Assembly (NCBI GenBank): GCA_015709635.1
Contig: CP054180.1
Span: 248,001-312,000 of the forward strand
DNA length: 64,000 nt
DNA from: Gammaproteobacteria bacterium
GTDB lineage: Bacteria; Pseudomonadota; Gammaproteobacteria; Burkholderiales; Nitrosomonadaceae
Reading direction: 5' to 3'
A program made the translations under genes and the position numbers. Below are positions 44,841 through 53,884 of the stretch, piece by piece (within the stretch, counting starts at the first letter, position 1; each line of letters begins with the position of its first letter). The notes beneath the pieces were generated by a model that saw nothing but the letters and a program-made list of their open reading frames with translations, was not told the DNA's origin and did not search any database.

Positions 44841-45387
44841 GAATTGGAATATGAAAAATTGACGCGAACATTATCGCAGAATATTAGCAGAAAATGATAA
44901 ACGGAAAGCAATCGCGCGGCTAAAGCCGCTTCATCTTAAAGGTAGTAATTAAATTCGATTGCATTGAAAAACAATCGAGAATGAAAATTTAATTTCATTT
45001 AAGTTTGGCTTTTTCTGCCAGAGGGCGATATTCGCATTCGATGAGATGCGTATATTTGTAAGCAGTTTTATAAATAAATTTCCCATTTATGTGAGAAAAG
45101 ACACGTTTTAAGTGCTTATTTTAGATTTAAAATATGAAGATAATCTTTTAAAGTATTAAATGTTTTATATTGTTGCAAATAAGCAACATATTAAATAGAA
45201 ACTTCAACTGCATACTTGCAAAGCGGGATTGTTTTGGGCAGAATGCGCTTTAACTTGGCTTTTGTGGTAGCTTCTGGTAAAAGAATTAATTATTGCGCAG
45301 GGGTTACATAGAGACAAAGTGAAAAGTGAAAAACTTGCAAGTAATTTACTTTCGTAACTATTTTTAATTTTTATCAAGGGAGCTCCC
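44841..45387. promoter_or_regulatory. Divergent promoter region, wzm / S-layer-like protein
   Basis: 547 AT-rich bases with no gene. It contains the second REP-like palindrome (44914-44934) and a 6-bp inverted repeat TGTTGC-AAATAA-GCAACA near 45172-45189. The leader ends in a GGGAGCTCCC palindrome that overlaps the ribosome binding site of the next gene. Strong promoters would be expected for a surface-layer gene, but I cannot assign hexamers safely. Confidence 0.5.
44914..44934. repeat. REP-like short palindrome, copy 2
   Basis: GCGGCT-AA-AGCCGC followed by TTCATC (stem 44916-44929). The plan is similar to the element at 33757-33780. It lies just upstream of wzm. Confidence 0.55.
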
Positions 45388-47775
45388 ATGGCTATATCGA
45401 GTACACAGCAAACTGAAATTTTGAAGGTTGTTGCAGGTTTGTTTAATGCGGCACCGGGCGGTGTCTATCTGTCCGAATTGGCGGCACTGGTTGAAGGTGG
45501 AATGACTACAAGCCAATTGGCCGATACTTTGGCTGCGAGCCCAGTATTCACGACTGGAATTTTGGCGGGTAAAGTTACGGTTGATGATCAGGTCGACGTT
45601 CTGATGAAAAACTTCGGTGTGACTGCTGATAGCGATCCTGCCAGCGCGGGTTCTCAAGCAAAAGCGTATTTTACTGAGCAACTGACCAATGGTGTTGGAT
45701 TCGGTAAAATTGTTTTTGATGCGGCGACATTCCTGTCGACCACCACGGATACCGCGTTTGCAGCAGCAAAAACATTGCTGGAAAACAAAGCTATGGTGGC
45801 CGCCATTTATTCAAAGACAGCAACTAGCACTGACTTGGATACATTGCAAAGCATATTGAGCCCAGTGACAGGAGATCATGCATATACCGCCGATGAAGCG
45901 GCAGCAATCGCGAATCCGGGCGGTAATCCTGGAGAAGTCGGTCAAACATTCACACTTACGGGTTCAACGGATAACATCACCGGTACTTCCAAGAATGATA
46001 TTTTCATTGGTGATGATACTTCGGCAAGTGCGGGCGATACTCTGGTTGGTGGTAACGGTACCGATACGTTGAGAATGTTTGGAACGGACATCGTTCCAAA
46101 TCTTTCGGGTATTGAGCAGGTGTACTACAACAACCCTGGTGCTGCTATTGATTACTCAACCAAATCGGATGTGAAATCGATCGAACTGGATACGTTTGGT
46201 TCAAACACGGTTACTGTTGGATCCGATCAGGCAGTTAAGCTGACCAATCAAGCCGCCGGCTCAACTGCTACCATCGCCGGTAACACACCGACAAGCCTGG
46301 GATTGACTTTGGATAAAGCGGGTAGCAAAACAGGCAATGCGACAGTGGCGTTGACGGGAACGGCACTGACCACATTAAGTGCGACCGCTTCGGGAAATGA
46401 TAGCTATGTTACATTGACTAATGCCGGCGGTAAGCTTGCAACAGTCAATATAACCGGTGATAAGAATTTGAAACTGGATACGTCAGGCATAGGAACAGTC
46501 ACAACAATTGACGCAAGTGCGGCGACCGGTAGTGTAACGGTTGGTCCTACCGCGGTAGCTGCTTCCGATCTGACGTTTACCGGCGGTAAAGGTGACGACA
46601 AGATTGTAATGGGTGCAACGATTACGGCTGCCGATACGCTGAACGGCGGTGATGGTAAGGATACCTTAAGCGTTTCTGATGCAGATACCGTGGATACGGC
46701 AGCTGAAGTGATCGGTATCACCGGATTCGAAATTTTCGAAGCTGCGGCTGCGGATGCAACGACTTATAATCTAGCTATCATTGGCGCCAAAAATACCATT
46801 TCTGGTTTGGTTATCAGCGAAGGCGGTGGTGGTACCGTTACGGTTTCAAATATCAATGCAGCGACAACTGGCAACATCACGATTAATGGTGATGCTTCCA
46901 CAGTTGTATTAAGTGCTCCGGATTTTGTATCAGGTGGCACTAGCGATACCACAACGATCAGCTTGGATAACAGTGTAGTAAAAAATGCGAACGGTGTGGA
47001 TGTAGCTTCTCTGACGTTTGCCAACGCTGACGTTATCAACCTGAAATCTTTGGGTGACGGTTCTTCCACTAAAGTGGTCGGTGGTGCTGAAGAAAATTCA
47101 ATCGCATCGCTGGTTGCATCGGATGCAGAGAAAGTTGTAATTACCGGTGATGAAGCATTGGCATTGACCACAGCGGCTGCAACCAAACTGACCGAAATCG
47201 ATGCATCCGGCTTGACCAATGACGCTGCAGTTTCAATTAATACCAATGCATCAGCCAGTGCATCATTGCTGGTTAAGGGCACAGGTAAAAATGACACGAT
47301 TCAGATCGATAACGCAGCGACATTGACTTCAACACTATACACAGGCGGTGGTTCTGATACTGTTACGGTTGTTGGCGGTGGTACAGCTGATCATACGATG
47401 AAATTTACCGCTACCGCATTGAATGCTGGTGATCTGAAGGCTGGTGACTCGACAGTTGTCAACATTACCGGTGTTGCCGCAGGCGACAAAGTAACCATTG
47501 ATCTGACTTCCGCACTGGAAGGTTTGTTGAAGAGCGGTGGTACATTGCTGTCAGCAACCGGTGGTAACATCAATATTCATGGCACGAGCCTGAGCGCTAC
47601 GACGAATATTGCAGCGAACCAAGCCGGCGGTAATATGGATCTACAGTTTGACTTAAACGGAGACGGTGTCTACAGCGCAACTGATGATGCGCAAATTCGC
47701 TTGGTTGGTACCGGTACAGATGATACGCTGGTTTACAACGCAGCAACCGATACGTTAGTCTTCACAGTAGTTTAA
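45388..47775 (+). CDS. RTX/S-layer-like secreted protein, probable type I secretion cargo
   Basis: A 795-aa acidic, Thr/Ala/Gly-rich protein with no cysteine and no N-terminal signal peptide. A conserved N-terminal domain (about 1-160, VYLSELAALVEGGMTTSQL) precedes beta-rich repeats with calcium-binding RTX-like turns: GDTLVGGNGTDTL, FTGGKGDDKI, LNGGDGKDTL and YTGGGSDTV. Near the C-terminus an EF-hand-like loop DLNGDGVYSATDD is followed by GTDDTLVYNAATDTLVFTVV, whose hydrophobic end suits type I export. The system at 23514-28053 is the likely exporter. It should coat the cell as an S-layer or adhesin. GGGAG lies 5 bases before the ATG, within the 10-bp palindrome GGGAGCTCCC. Confidence 0.88.
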   Translation: MAISSTQQTEILKVVAGLFNAAPGGVYLSELAALVEGGMTTSQLADTLAASPVFTTGILAGKVTVDDQVDVLMKNFGVTADSDPASAGSQAKAYFTEQLTNGVGFGKIVFDAATFLSTTTDTAFAAAKTLLENKAMVAAIYSKTATSTDLDTLQSILSPVTGDHAYTADEAAAIANPGGNPGEVGQTFTLTGSTDNITGTSKNDIFIGDDTSASAGDTLVGGNGTDTLRMFGTDIVPNLSGIEQVYYNNPGAAIDYSTKSDVKSIELDTFGSNTVTVGSDQAVKLTNQAAGSTATIAGNTPTSLGLTLDKAGSKTGNATVALTGTALTTLSATASGNDSYVTLTNAGGKLATVNITGDKNLKLDTSGIGTVTTIDASAATGSVTVGPTAVAASDLTFTGGKGDDKIVMGATITAADTLNGGDGKDTLSVSDADTVDTAAEVIGITGFEIFEAAAADATTYNLAIIGAKNTISGLVISEGGGGTVTVSNINAATTGNITINGDASTVVLSAPDFVSGGTSDTTTISLDNSVVKNANGVDVASLTFANADVINLKSLGDGSSTKVVGGAEENSIASLVASDAEKVVITGDEALALTTAAATKLTEIDASGLTNDAAVSINTNASASASLLVKGTGKNDTIQIDNAATLTSTLYTGGGSDTVTVVGGGTADHTMKFTATALNAGDLKAGDSTVVNITGVAAGDKVTIDLTSALEGLLKSGGTLLSATGGNINIHGTSLSATTNIAANQAGGNMDLQFDLNGDGVYSATDDAQIRLVGTGTDDTLVYNAATDTLVFTVV

Positions 47776-48097
47776 GGAAGGTATAAGTAAACAGTTTTTT
47801 TAGAAACTGTTTCTAATAAAAAGGCCAAATCTCAATTGATTTGGCCTTTTTGTTTATGGAAGAACACGGTCGCAAGAATTTCTTGTGCTTGAAGAGTCAG
47901 ATATTACAATAAATCTTGTATTCGACAAAAAAGCGATTCATGAAACAAGCTATATGACGAATCTGCATAAAGCTTACTGAGCATCTGGCTCAATATCGTT
48001 TCCAGCTCGAGCAAAAGAGGATCAAAGTCTAACTGGCGGCTTTGCTAGCTTTAGTTATTCGGTTGGAGAAAATAGAAAATTCAAAGCAAGGAAGTAT
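47776..48097. other. Intergenic region after the S-layer-like gene
   Basis: 322 bases. It contains the terminator at 47818-47851 and then AT-rich sequence with no clear gene. AGGAAG near 48088 is the ribosome binding site of the methyltransferase gene. Confidence 0.5.
47818..47851 (+). terminator. Rho-independent terminator of the S-layer-like gene
   Basis: A perfect 14-bp stem (AAAAAGGCCAAATC / GATTTGGCCTTTTT) with loop TCAATT and a T-run, 42 bases after the stop codon. The strength fits a highly expressed gene. Confidence 0.95.
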
Positions 48098-49633
48098 ATG
48101 AACGATTGGACTGATGGTTATGTAGCGGATATCGGTTATACGTTTGGTTATTATTCTGAACTAAATCCATTGAGAATCAAGCAAATTCTTACATTTGCCG
48201 GTCTGAAATATCCTGAGGTAGGAACTGCCTGCGAATTAGGATTTGGTCAAGGAGCGAGTGTCAATTTGCATGCCGCAGCATCGACCATAAAGTGGTATGG
48301 AACGGATTTCAACCCGACGCAAGCGGCTTTCGCGCAAGAAATGACGGCTGCCTGTGGTTCTGGCGCAACGTTATATGATGATAGCTTTGAAAGTTTTGCC
48401 AGGCGTACCGATTTGCCGGATTTTGATTTCATTGGCGTGCATGGCATCTGGAGTTGGATCAATGACGAAAATCGCGCAGTTATCGTAGATTTTATTCGCC
48501 GCAAATTGAAAGTTGGCGGGGTGCTTTATATCAGCTATAACACGTTGCCAGGCTGGTCGTCGTTTGCGCCCATGCGGCATTTGATGACCGAACATGCAAG
48601 AGTTTTTGGGACAGAAGGGCATGGCATCATCAATCGCATTAATGGCGCATTGGACTTCACGGAAAGATTGCAAGCCATAAATCCGGGATTCTTGCGGGTT
48701 AATCCGCTTATTCCGGAGCGGCTGAAAAAGCTAAAAGAGCAGAATCGGCATTATTTGGCGCATGAATATTTTAATCGCGATTGGCATCCCATCCATTTTT
48801 CGATCATGCAAGATTGGCTGGCGCCGACAAAGTTGACTTATGCATGTTCGGCACATCAGTCGGATCATTTGGATATCATCAACTTATCAAATGAGCAGCA
48901 AGCATTCTTGAACGACATTCCTGACACAACGTTCCGCGAAAGTGTGCGGGATTTTATCGTGAATCAACAATTCCGGCGCGATTACTGGGGCAGGGGGTTA
49001 TGCAAACTATCAGCCGCAGAGCAAATGGATCGATCACGTGCTATCCGGGTCGTTCTGACCGTGCGGCGCGCCGATGCAGAACTGAAAGTGACCGGTGTGC
49101 TCGGCACGGCGACATTTAGTGAGCCTATCTATGTTCCTATTCTGGACTATTTGGGCGATCATAAAATCAAAGCATTGGGGCAGATTGAGCAGGCGATGAA
49201 GGAAAAAGGCATTACGCTGCCGCAGATTATCCAGTCGGCTATGTTTCTCATCGGTTCAGGTCAAATGGCATTGGCGCAGGAAGAAAATATCATTGTTAAA
49301 GCGAAGAAACAAACTGAAAAGCTGAATAACTATATTTTGCGCAAGGCGAGTAGCAGCGGAGAAATTTCTTATCTGGCAAGTCCCGTGACCGGCGGCGGTA
49401 TAATGGTCGGGCGTATTCAACAGCTCTTTCTGGTAGGGTTGGGAAAAGAATTGAAGCAAGCGGAAGATATTGCGCAATTTGCTTGGCAAATAGTTTCCGC
49501 ACTAGGACAGAAAGTTATTAAAGAAGGCAAAAGACTGGAAACCGATGCGGAGAATATCAACGAATTGACCGAGCAAGCCAAAGCTTTCTTAGAGAAACAG
49601 CTGCCTATTTTAAAAGCATTGCAAGTCATTTAA
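48098..49633 (+). CDS. Class I SAM methyltransferase with methyltransferase-regulatory domain
   Basis: A 511-aa protein. The methyltransferase core (about 1-200) has ACELGFGQGASVNLHAA and YGTDFNPTQAAFAQE. The middle part (about 215-320) matches the MethyTransf_Reg domain (HEYFNRDWHPIHFSIM, YACSAHQSDH). The C-terminal part is helical. Proteins of this type often lie next to S-layer or surface genes; the substrate may be the glycan or S-layer protein, but this is inference. AGGAAG lies 4-5 bases before the ATG. Confidence 0.85.
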   Translation: MNDWTDGYVADIGYTFGYYSELNPLRIKQILTFAGLKYPEVGTACELGFGQGASVNLHAAASTIKWYGTDFNPTQAAFAQEMTAACGSGATLYDDSFESFARRTDLPDFDFIGVHGIWSWINDENRAVIVDFIRRKLKVGGVLYISYNTLPGWSSFAPMRHLMTEHARVFGTEGHGIINRINGALDFTERLQAINPGFLRVNPLIPERLKKLKEQNRHYLAHEYFNRDWHPIHFSIMQDWLAPTKLTYACSAHQSDHLDIINLSNEQQAFLNDIPDTTFRESVRDFIVNQQFRRDYWGRGLCKLSAAEQMDRSRAIRVVLTVRRADAELKVTGVLGTATFSEPIYVPILDYLGDHKIKALGQIEQAMKEKGITLPQIIQSAMFLIGSGQMALAQEENIIVKAKKQTEKLNNYILRKASSSGEISYLASPVTGGGIMVGRIQQLFLVGLGKELKQAEDIAQFAWQIVSALGQKVIKEGKRLETDAENINELTEQAKAFLEKQLPILKALQVI

Positions 49634-49706
49634 TGCTTGCCGCGGCCACTATTTGGATAAAAAAGCAGTAACGAAGAATAAAGGCGAGGAAATCCGGAAA
49701 TGGATT

Positions 49707-50402
49707 CTAACCAATATCAGCAATTGCCGCATTCAATCGTTGGCACATGAGAAGCGGATCGCTGGCTTGCGTAATCGGTCGTCCGATTACCAAGTAACTG
49801 GCTCCATTCCGGACGGCTTGTTGCGGTGTGGTGATTCTTTTCTGGTCATTGGCTTGGCTGTCTGCCGGGCGAATGCCGGGCGTGACCAAGCAGAAATCAG
49901 CGCCGAATTGTTGCCGTAAATTGACTGCTTCCAGCGCTGAACAGACCACGCCGTCCAATCCGCAGTCCTTGGTCAGTTTTGCCAGGCGCGTAACGATTTG
50001 TTCCGGCTCTCCTTGCAAACCGATGTCCGCAATGTCATTTTGATCCATACTGGTCAGCAAAGTAACGGCGATAAGTTTGGTTGAACCGTGCGGAATCGCA
50101 TCCCGTACCGCAGCCAGCATTTTTCGTCCGCCCAGCGCATGCACATTGACCATCCATACACCGAGATTAGCAGCCGCCCTGCAAGCGCTGGCGGCGGTAT
50201 TGGGAATGTCGTGGAATTTTAGATCAAGAAATACTTCGAAATTCATGGCCATTAGCTTTTCAATGAGCTGTGGGCCGGCAGCAGTGAAAAGTTCTTTGCC
50301 AACTTTCAGACGGCATAAATCAGGTTTAAGTTTTCTGGATAGTTGCAATGCATGTTCGGCACTGGAGAAATCCAGCGCCACAATAATGCGTGGATCGTGC
50401 AT
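49707..50402 (-). CDS. pyrF: Orotidine 5'-phosphate decarboxylase
   Basis: Decarboxylates orotidine monophosphate to UMP, the last step of pyrimidine synthesis. The 231-aa type I enzyme has the catalytic DLKFHDIPNT motif (Lys and Asp near 60-70) and the phosphate-binding ending SYLVIGRPITQASDP. It follows the lapA gene by 15 bases, in the usual order after aroA-cmk-rpsA-ihfB. Confidence 0.97.
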   Translation of the reverse strand: MHDPRIIVALDFSSAEHALQLSRKLKPDLCRLKVGKELFTAAGPQLIEKLMAMNFEVFLDLKFHDIPNTAASACRAAANLGVWMVNVHALGGRKMLAAVRDAIPHGSTKLIAVTLLTSMDQNDIADIGLQGEPEQIVTRLAKLTKDCGLDGVVCSALEAVNLRQQFGADFCLVTPGIRPADSQANDQKRITTPQQAVRNGASYLVIGRPITQASDPLLMCQRLNAAIADIG

Positions 50403-50417
50403 GGAGAGCTATGTTGA

Positions 50418-50627
50418 TTATTCGCTGGAATGGCATCGGCACCGCACAAATAATACGGTGATTAAAGCACCCAGAGCGAAAAAGATCAAAAGTACTACGC
50501 TAAAGGGTAGTTCAATGGATTGATCCAGATAATAGTGAAGTGTTACAGGTTGAGAGTTTTTGGAAGCGAATACGGCGAGAATAACAAAGACTGCAATACG
50601 CAAAAGCCAGGTAATTAGATTGATCAT
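50418..50627 (-). CDS. lapA: LapA-domain inner-membrane protein (DUF1049)
   Basis: A 69-aa protein with two transmembrane helices (WLLRIAVFVILAVFAS and VVLLIFFALGALITVLFV) and the signature KNSQPVTLHYYL between them. In E. coli LapA works with LapB to control lipopolysaccharide assembly through FtsH. Here no lapB follows; pyrF does. The gene lies in the rpsA-ihfB neighbourhood, as usual, but 393 bases with a dispersed repeat separate it from ihfB. Confidence 0.92.
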   Translation of the reverse strand: MINLITWLLRIAVFVILAVFASKNSQPVTLHYYLDQSIELPFSVVLLIFFALGALITVLFVRCRCHSSE

Positions 50628-50853
50628 AATGAATTAGCCTATGAGTTGTTAGATGCTTTAATTGTTTAAACCGATAAAACAAGCAAATGCACAATTATTG
50701 ATGAGATAGTCCACGATATATCATGATTGAGCAGACTATTTTCCTATCGTTAATTAGAATTCAAACGTCTACAGAATTTTATATTCCGATCGGCGATAAC
50801 AATGAAAATTTATAAGCGTTAATCAGTCTTCGAGAATATACTTCAAATGTTTA

Positions 50854-50995
50854 GGAAGCTCTGAAAAACTACGGTGCTTGACCATACGGCGTTAGAATCA
50901 GGTTAAAAATGCTCATTTACCGCTCGTAAACTGCACTTTTTCACCTGATTTCACTTGCCTGACCGTTGTTGCTCGTTACTTTTTTCAGAGTTTCC
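50854..50995 (+). repeat. Nested palindromic dispersed repeat, copy B (reference copy)
   Basis: A 142-bp element. The outer inverted repeats are GGAAGCTCTGAAAAA (50854-50868) and TTTTTTCAGAGTTTCC (50980-50995). The inner stem is AATCAGGT (50896-50903) and ACCTGATT (50943-50950). Possible TTA duplicates flank it on both sides. It lies between ihfB and lapA. No transposase is encoded, so it may be a MITE or a structured RNA or DNA element. Confidence 0.85.
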
Positions 50996-51020
50996 TTAGA
51001 AGCACTCTCTGCACTTTACT

Positions 51021-51311
51021 TTATTTCTTTTCCTTGTAATCAACGCGTTCACGCATTTCTTTTCCTGCCTTGAAATGGGGCACGTATTTTTCAGGCACCT
51101 TGACCTTTTCTCCCGATTTTGGATTGCGCCCAATCCGCGGCGGTCTGTAATTTAAGTCAAAACTGCCGAAACCGCGTATTTCAATGCGCTGACCTTTTGC
51201 CAAGCTTTTCGCCATGGCATCGATAATCATTTTGACTGAGAGCTCGGCATCTTTAGTTACCAGTTGCGGAAATCGTGCCGCAAGCCGCGTAATTAATTCA
51301 GATTTCGTCAT
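51021..51311 (-). CDS. ihfB: Integration host factor subunit beta
   Basis: A 96-aa HU/IHF protein that bends DNA as a heterodimer with IhfA. It has the family signature (GFGSFDLNYRPPRIGRNPKSG) in the DNA-gripping arm and the N-terminal MTKSELITRLA. AAGGA lies a few bases before the ATG and overlaps the rpsA stop. It is in the conserved cmk-rpsA-ihfB order. Confidence 0.97.
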   Translation of the reverse strand: MTKSELITRLAARFPQLVTKDAELSVKMIIDAMAKSLAKGQRIEIRGFGSFDLNYRPPRIGRNPKSGEKVKVPEKYVPHFKAGKEMRERVDYKEKK

Positions 51312-51320
51312 TAATATTCC

Positions 51321-53033
51321 TTATTGCTCTGTATTCTTGCTATCCATTTTGGCCTTCAGCAAAGCACCCAGGCTGGTTGTTCCAGCGTTAGCAGGTGTTT
51401 TGATTTTTTGCATCGCAGCGGATTCATCCGATTTGTCCTTGGCTTTGATTGAAAGATTGATCGTGCGATTTTTGCGGTCGATGTTGATGATCATGGTTTC
51501 GACCTTATCGCCCTCTTTCAAATGCGTGCGAATGTCTTCAACGCGATCACGCGAAACTTCGGAAGCGCGTAAATAACCTTCCACATCGTTTGTCAGGGCA
51601 ATCACAGCACCCTTGGCGTCAATGGATTTTACCGTGCCTTCGATAATGCTGTTTTTATCATGCTCAGCGACAAAACTGGTGAAAGGATCACCTTCCATTT
51701 GCTTGATGCCAAGTGAAATACGTTCACGCTCAACATCGATCGAGAGAATGACGGCTTCAACTTCGTCACCTTTTTTGTAATTAAGAACGGCTTCTTCGCC
51801 AGGCTGATTCCAGGATAAATCGGACAGATGGACCAAACCATCGATATTGCCGGGTAAACCGATAAATACGCCAAAATCGGTGATCGATTTGATCTGTCCG
51901 CGAACTTTATCACCTTTTTCATGCGTGGCGGCAAATTCTTCCCATGGATTGGTTTGGCACTGTTTCATGCCCAGTGATATGCGGCGGCGTTCTTCATCGA
52001 TTTCCAAAATCATGACTTCAACTTCGTCGCCTAATTGTACTATCTTGGACGGATAGACATTTTTGTTGGTCCAGTCCATTTCCGATACGTGCACCAAGCC
52101 TTCAATGCCTTGCTCAATTTCGATAAATGCACCGTAATCGGTCAAATTGGTGACTTTACCGAACAAGCGGGTGCGTGCCGGATAACGCCTCGACAAACCA
52201 ACCCACGGATCTTCGCTCAATTGTTTCATGCCCAGCGAGACGCGGTTTTTTTCCTGGTCAAACTTGAGAACCTTGGCGGTAACTTCATCACCGATATTGA
52301 CTACTTCCGAAGGATGCTTAACGCGGCGCCATGCCAGATCGGTAATATGCAGCAGGCCATCAATACCGCCGAGATCGACGAATGCACCATAGTCGGTAAT
52401 GTTCTTAACGATACCGTGCACGATTGCACCTTCCTGCAAATTGGACAACAAGGTTTCGCGGTCGGCGCCTTGTGTCGCTTCCAGTACTGCGCGGCGTGAA
52501 ACCACCACGTTATTGCGTTTGCGGTCAAGCTTGATGACCTTGAATTCCATTTCCCTGTTTTCATAAGGCGTGGTGTCCTTGACAGGGCGGATATCCACCA
52601 GCGAGCCGGGAAGAAACGCGCGGATGCCGTTGATCATGGCTGTCAAGCCGCCTTTCACTTTGCCATTGACCATGCCGGTGACGATTTTGCCGCTTTCCAT
52701 AGCTTCTTCCAGATCATGCCAGGCAGTCAGGCGCTTGGCTTTATCGCGGGAAAGTCGTGTTTCTCCATAACCGTCTTCCAGAGACTCGATGGCAACGCTG
52801 ATAAAATCACCCGGTTTAACTTCGATTTCACCGCGATCGTTTTTAAATTCCTCGACGGGAATAAAACTTTCGGATTTGAGGCCGGCGTTGACAACAACGA
52901 TGTTATAGTCGACACGAACGACTTCGGCAGTAATTACTTCGCCGGCACGCATTTCCTGGCGCGCGAGGCTTTCTTCGAAGAGTGCGGCAAAACTTTCGGG
53001 AGATTTCTGGTTTGCAGTGGAAGCATTAGTCAT
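51321..53033 (-). CDS. rpsA: 30S ribosomal protein S1
   Basis: A 570-aa protein with six S1 RNA-binding repeats (for example GIVKNITDYGAFVDLGGIDGLLH, GKVTNLTDYGAFIEIEQGIEGLVH as family patterns across residues 190-470). It brings mRNA to the 30S subunit. The start codon follows a weak AGG about 10 bases upstream, as is common for rpsA, whose leader is often autoregulated. A 134-base leader separates it from cmk. Confidence 0.98.
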   Translation of the reverse strand: MTNASTANQKSPESFAALFEESLARQEMRAGEVITAEVVRVDYNIVVVNAGLKSESFIPVEEFKNDRGEIEVKPGDFISVAIESLEDGYGETRLSRDKAKRLTAWHDLEEAMESGKIVTGMVNGKVKGGLTAMINGIRAFLPGSLVDIRPVKDTTPYENREMEFKVIKLDRKRNNVVVSRRAVLEATQGADRETLLSNLQEGAIVHGIVKNITDYGAFVDLGGIDGLLHITDLAWRRVKHPSEVVNIGDEVTAKVLKFDQEKNRVSLGMKQLSEDPWVGLSRRYPARTRLFGKVTNLTDYGAFIEIEQGIEGLVHVSEMDWTNKNVYPSKIVQLGDEVEVMILEIDEERRRISLGMKQCQTNPWEEFAATHEKGDKVRGQIKSITDFGVFIGLPGNIDGLVHLSDLSWNQPGEEAVLNYKKGDEVEAVILSIDVERERISLGIKQMEGDPFTSFVAEHDKNSIIEGTVKSIDAKGAVIALTNDVEGYLRASEVSRDRVEDIRTHLKEGDKVETMIINIDRKNRTINLSIKAKDKSDESAAMQKIKTPANAGTTSLGALLKAKMDSKNTEQ

Positions 53034-53167
53034 TATAAAAATACCTGATTTATCATTCCGTTCGGATTATTATCCTGCGGATAGGGTTGGTTAATAAAAT
53101 GTTTGAAACAATCGCTCCGTTTTCTTTTCTACATGGGAGTGCTAAGAAAAGCGGCTTTATTTCGTGT
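53034..53167 (-). promoter_or_regulatory. rpsA leader region
   Basis: 134 bases between cmk and rpsA. It probably contains an internal promoter or leader. A CCGCTTTTC...GAAAACGG pair could fold. S1 autoregulation is known in other proteobacteria and is only inferred here. Confidence 0.35.
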
Positions 53168-53848
53168 TCAAACGCGGGTTTTTGCAAAACTCTCATTATA
53201 CCAGGAGAGAACGGCATCTTGCGCCTGGGAAATGGTCAATGAAGTCGTGTCCAGCAATTTGGCGTCAGCCTCTTGTTGTAAAGGCGCGATGCTGCGATTG
53301 CTGTCGCGTTCATCCCGTTTCCGGATATCCTGCAATAAGTCGGCGATATTAGCACTCATTCCTTTCTCTATCAACTGCTTATATCGCCTTTGTGCGCGTA
53401 CTTCCGCACTGGCGGTCAAAAATATTTTAAGCATGGCGTCCGGAAAGATAACGGATCCCATGTCACGTCCATCCGTGACCAATCCTGGCATTTGCCGGAA
53501 AGCACGCTGACGCTCGGTGAGCGCTGCGCGAACCTGCGGATAAGCAGCCAACTGAGAAGCCAGGATACCGCATTGTTCCGTGCGGATGTCGTTCGTGACA
53601 ATTTTACCGTCCAGGTAAATTTGCTCATCCTTAAAAAAGACATTCAGATTCCTGGCAATTTCCGCGAGCTGACCGGAATTTTGCATATCGGCGCTTAATT
53701 GCATCGTTTTCAATGCCACCAGACGGTATAGCGCACCGCTGTCCAAGTAATGAAATCCGAGTTGATGAGCGACTAATTGGGCGATAGTGCCTTTACCGGA
53801 TGCGGATGGACCATCGATAGCGATAACGGGGATGTTGTTCGTATTCAT
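53168..53848 (-). CDS. cmk: Cytidylate kinase
   Basis: Phosphorylates CMP and dCMP with ATP. The 226-aa protein has the P-loop IDGPSASGKGTIAQ, DGRDMGSVIFPDA and the CMP-binding RDERDSNRSIAPL. The ATG at 53848 (MNTNNIPV) is preferred to a TTG one codon upstream. It lies 36 bases after aroA in the conserved aroA-cmk-rpsA order. Confidence 0.97.
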   Translation of the reverse strand: MNTNNIPVIAIDGPSASGKGTIAQLVAHQLGFHYLDSGALYRLVALKTMQLSADMQNSGQLAEIARNLNVFFKDEQIYLDGKIVTNDIRTEQCGILASQLAAYPQVRAALTERQRAFRQMPGLVTDGRDMGSVIFPDAMLKIFLTASAEVRAQRRYKQLIEKGMSANIADLLQDIRKRDERDSNRSIAPLQQEADAKLLDTTSLTISQAQDAVLSWYNESFAKTRV

Positions 53849-53884
53849 CAAGCAAGCTTGTTATTTAAATGACCAAGGCGGGAA

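Noticed and set aside
45190..45387. Sigma-54 promoter before the S-layer-like gene
   Set aside because: A TTGGGCA...TGCGC stretch has the wrong spacing between the GG and GC elements.
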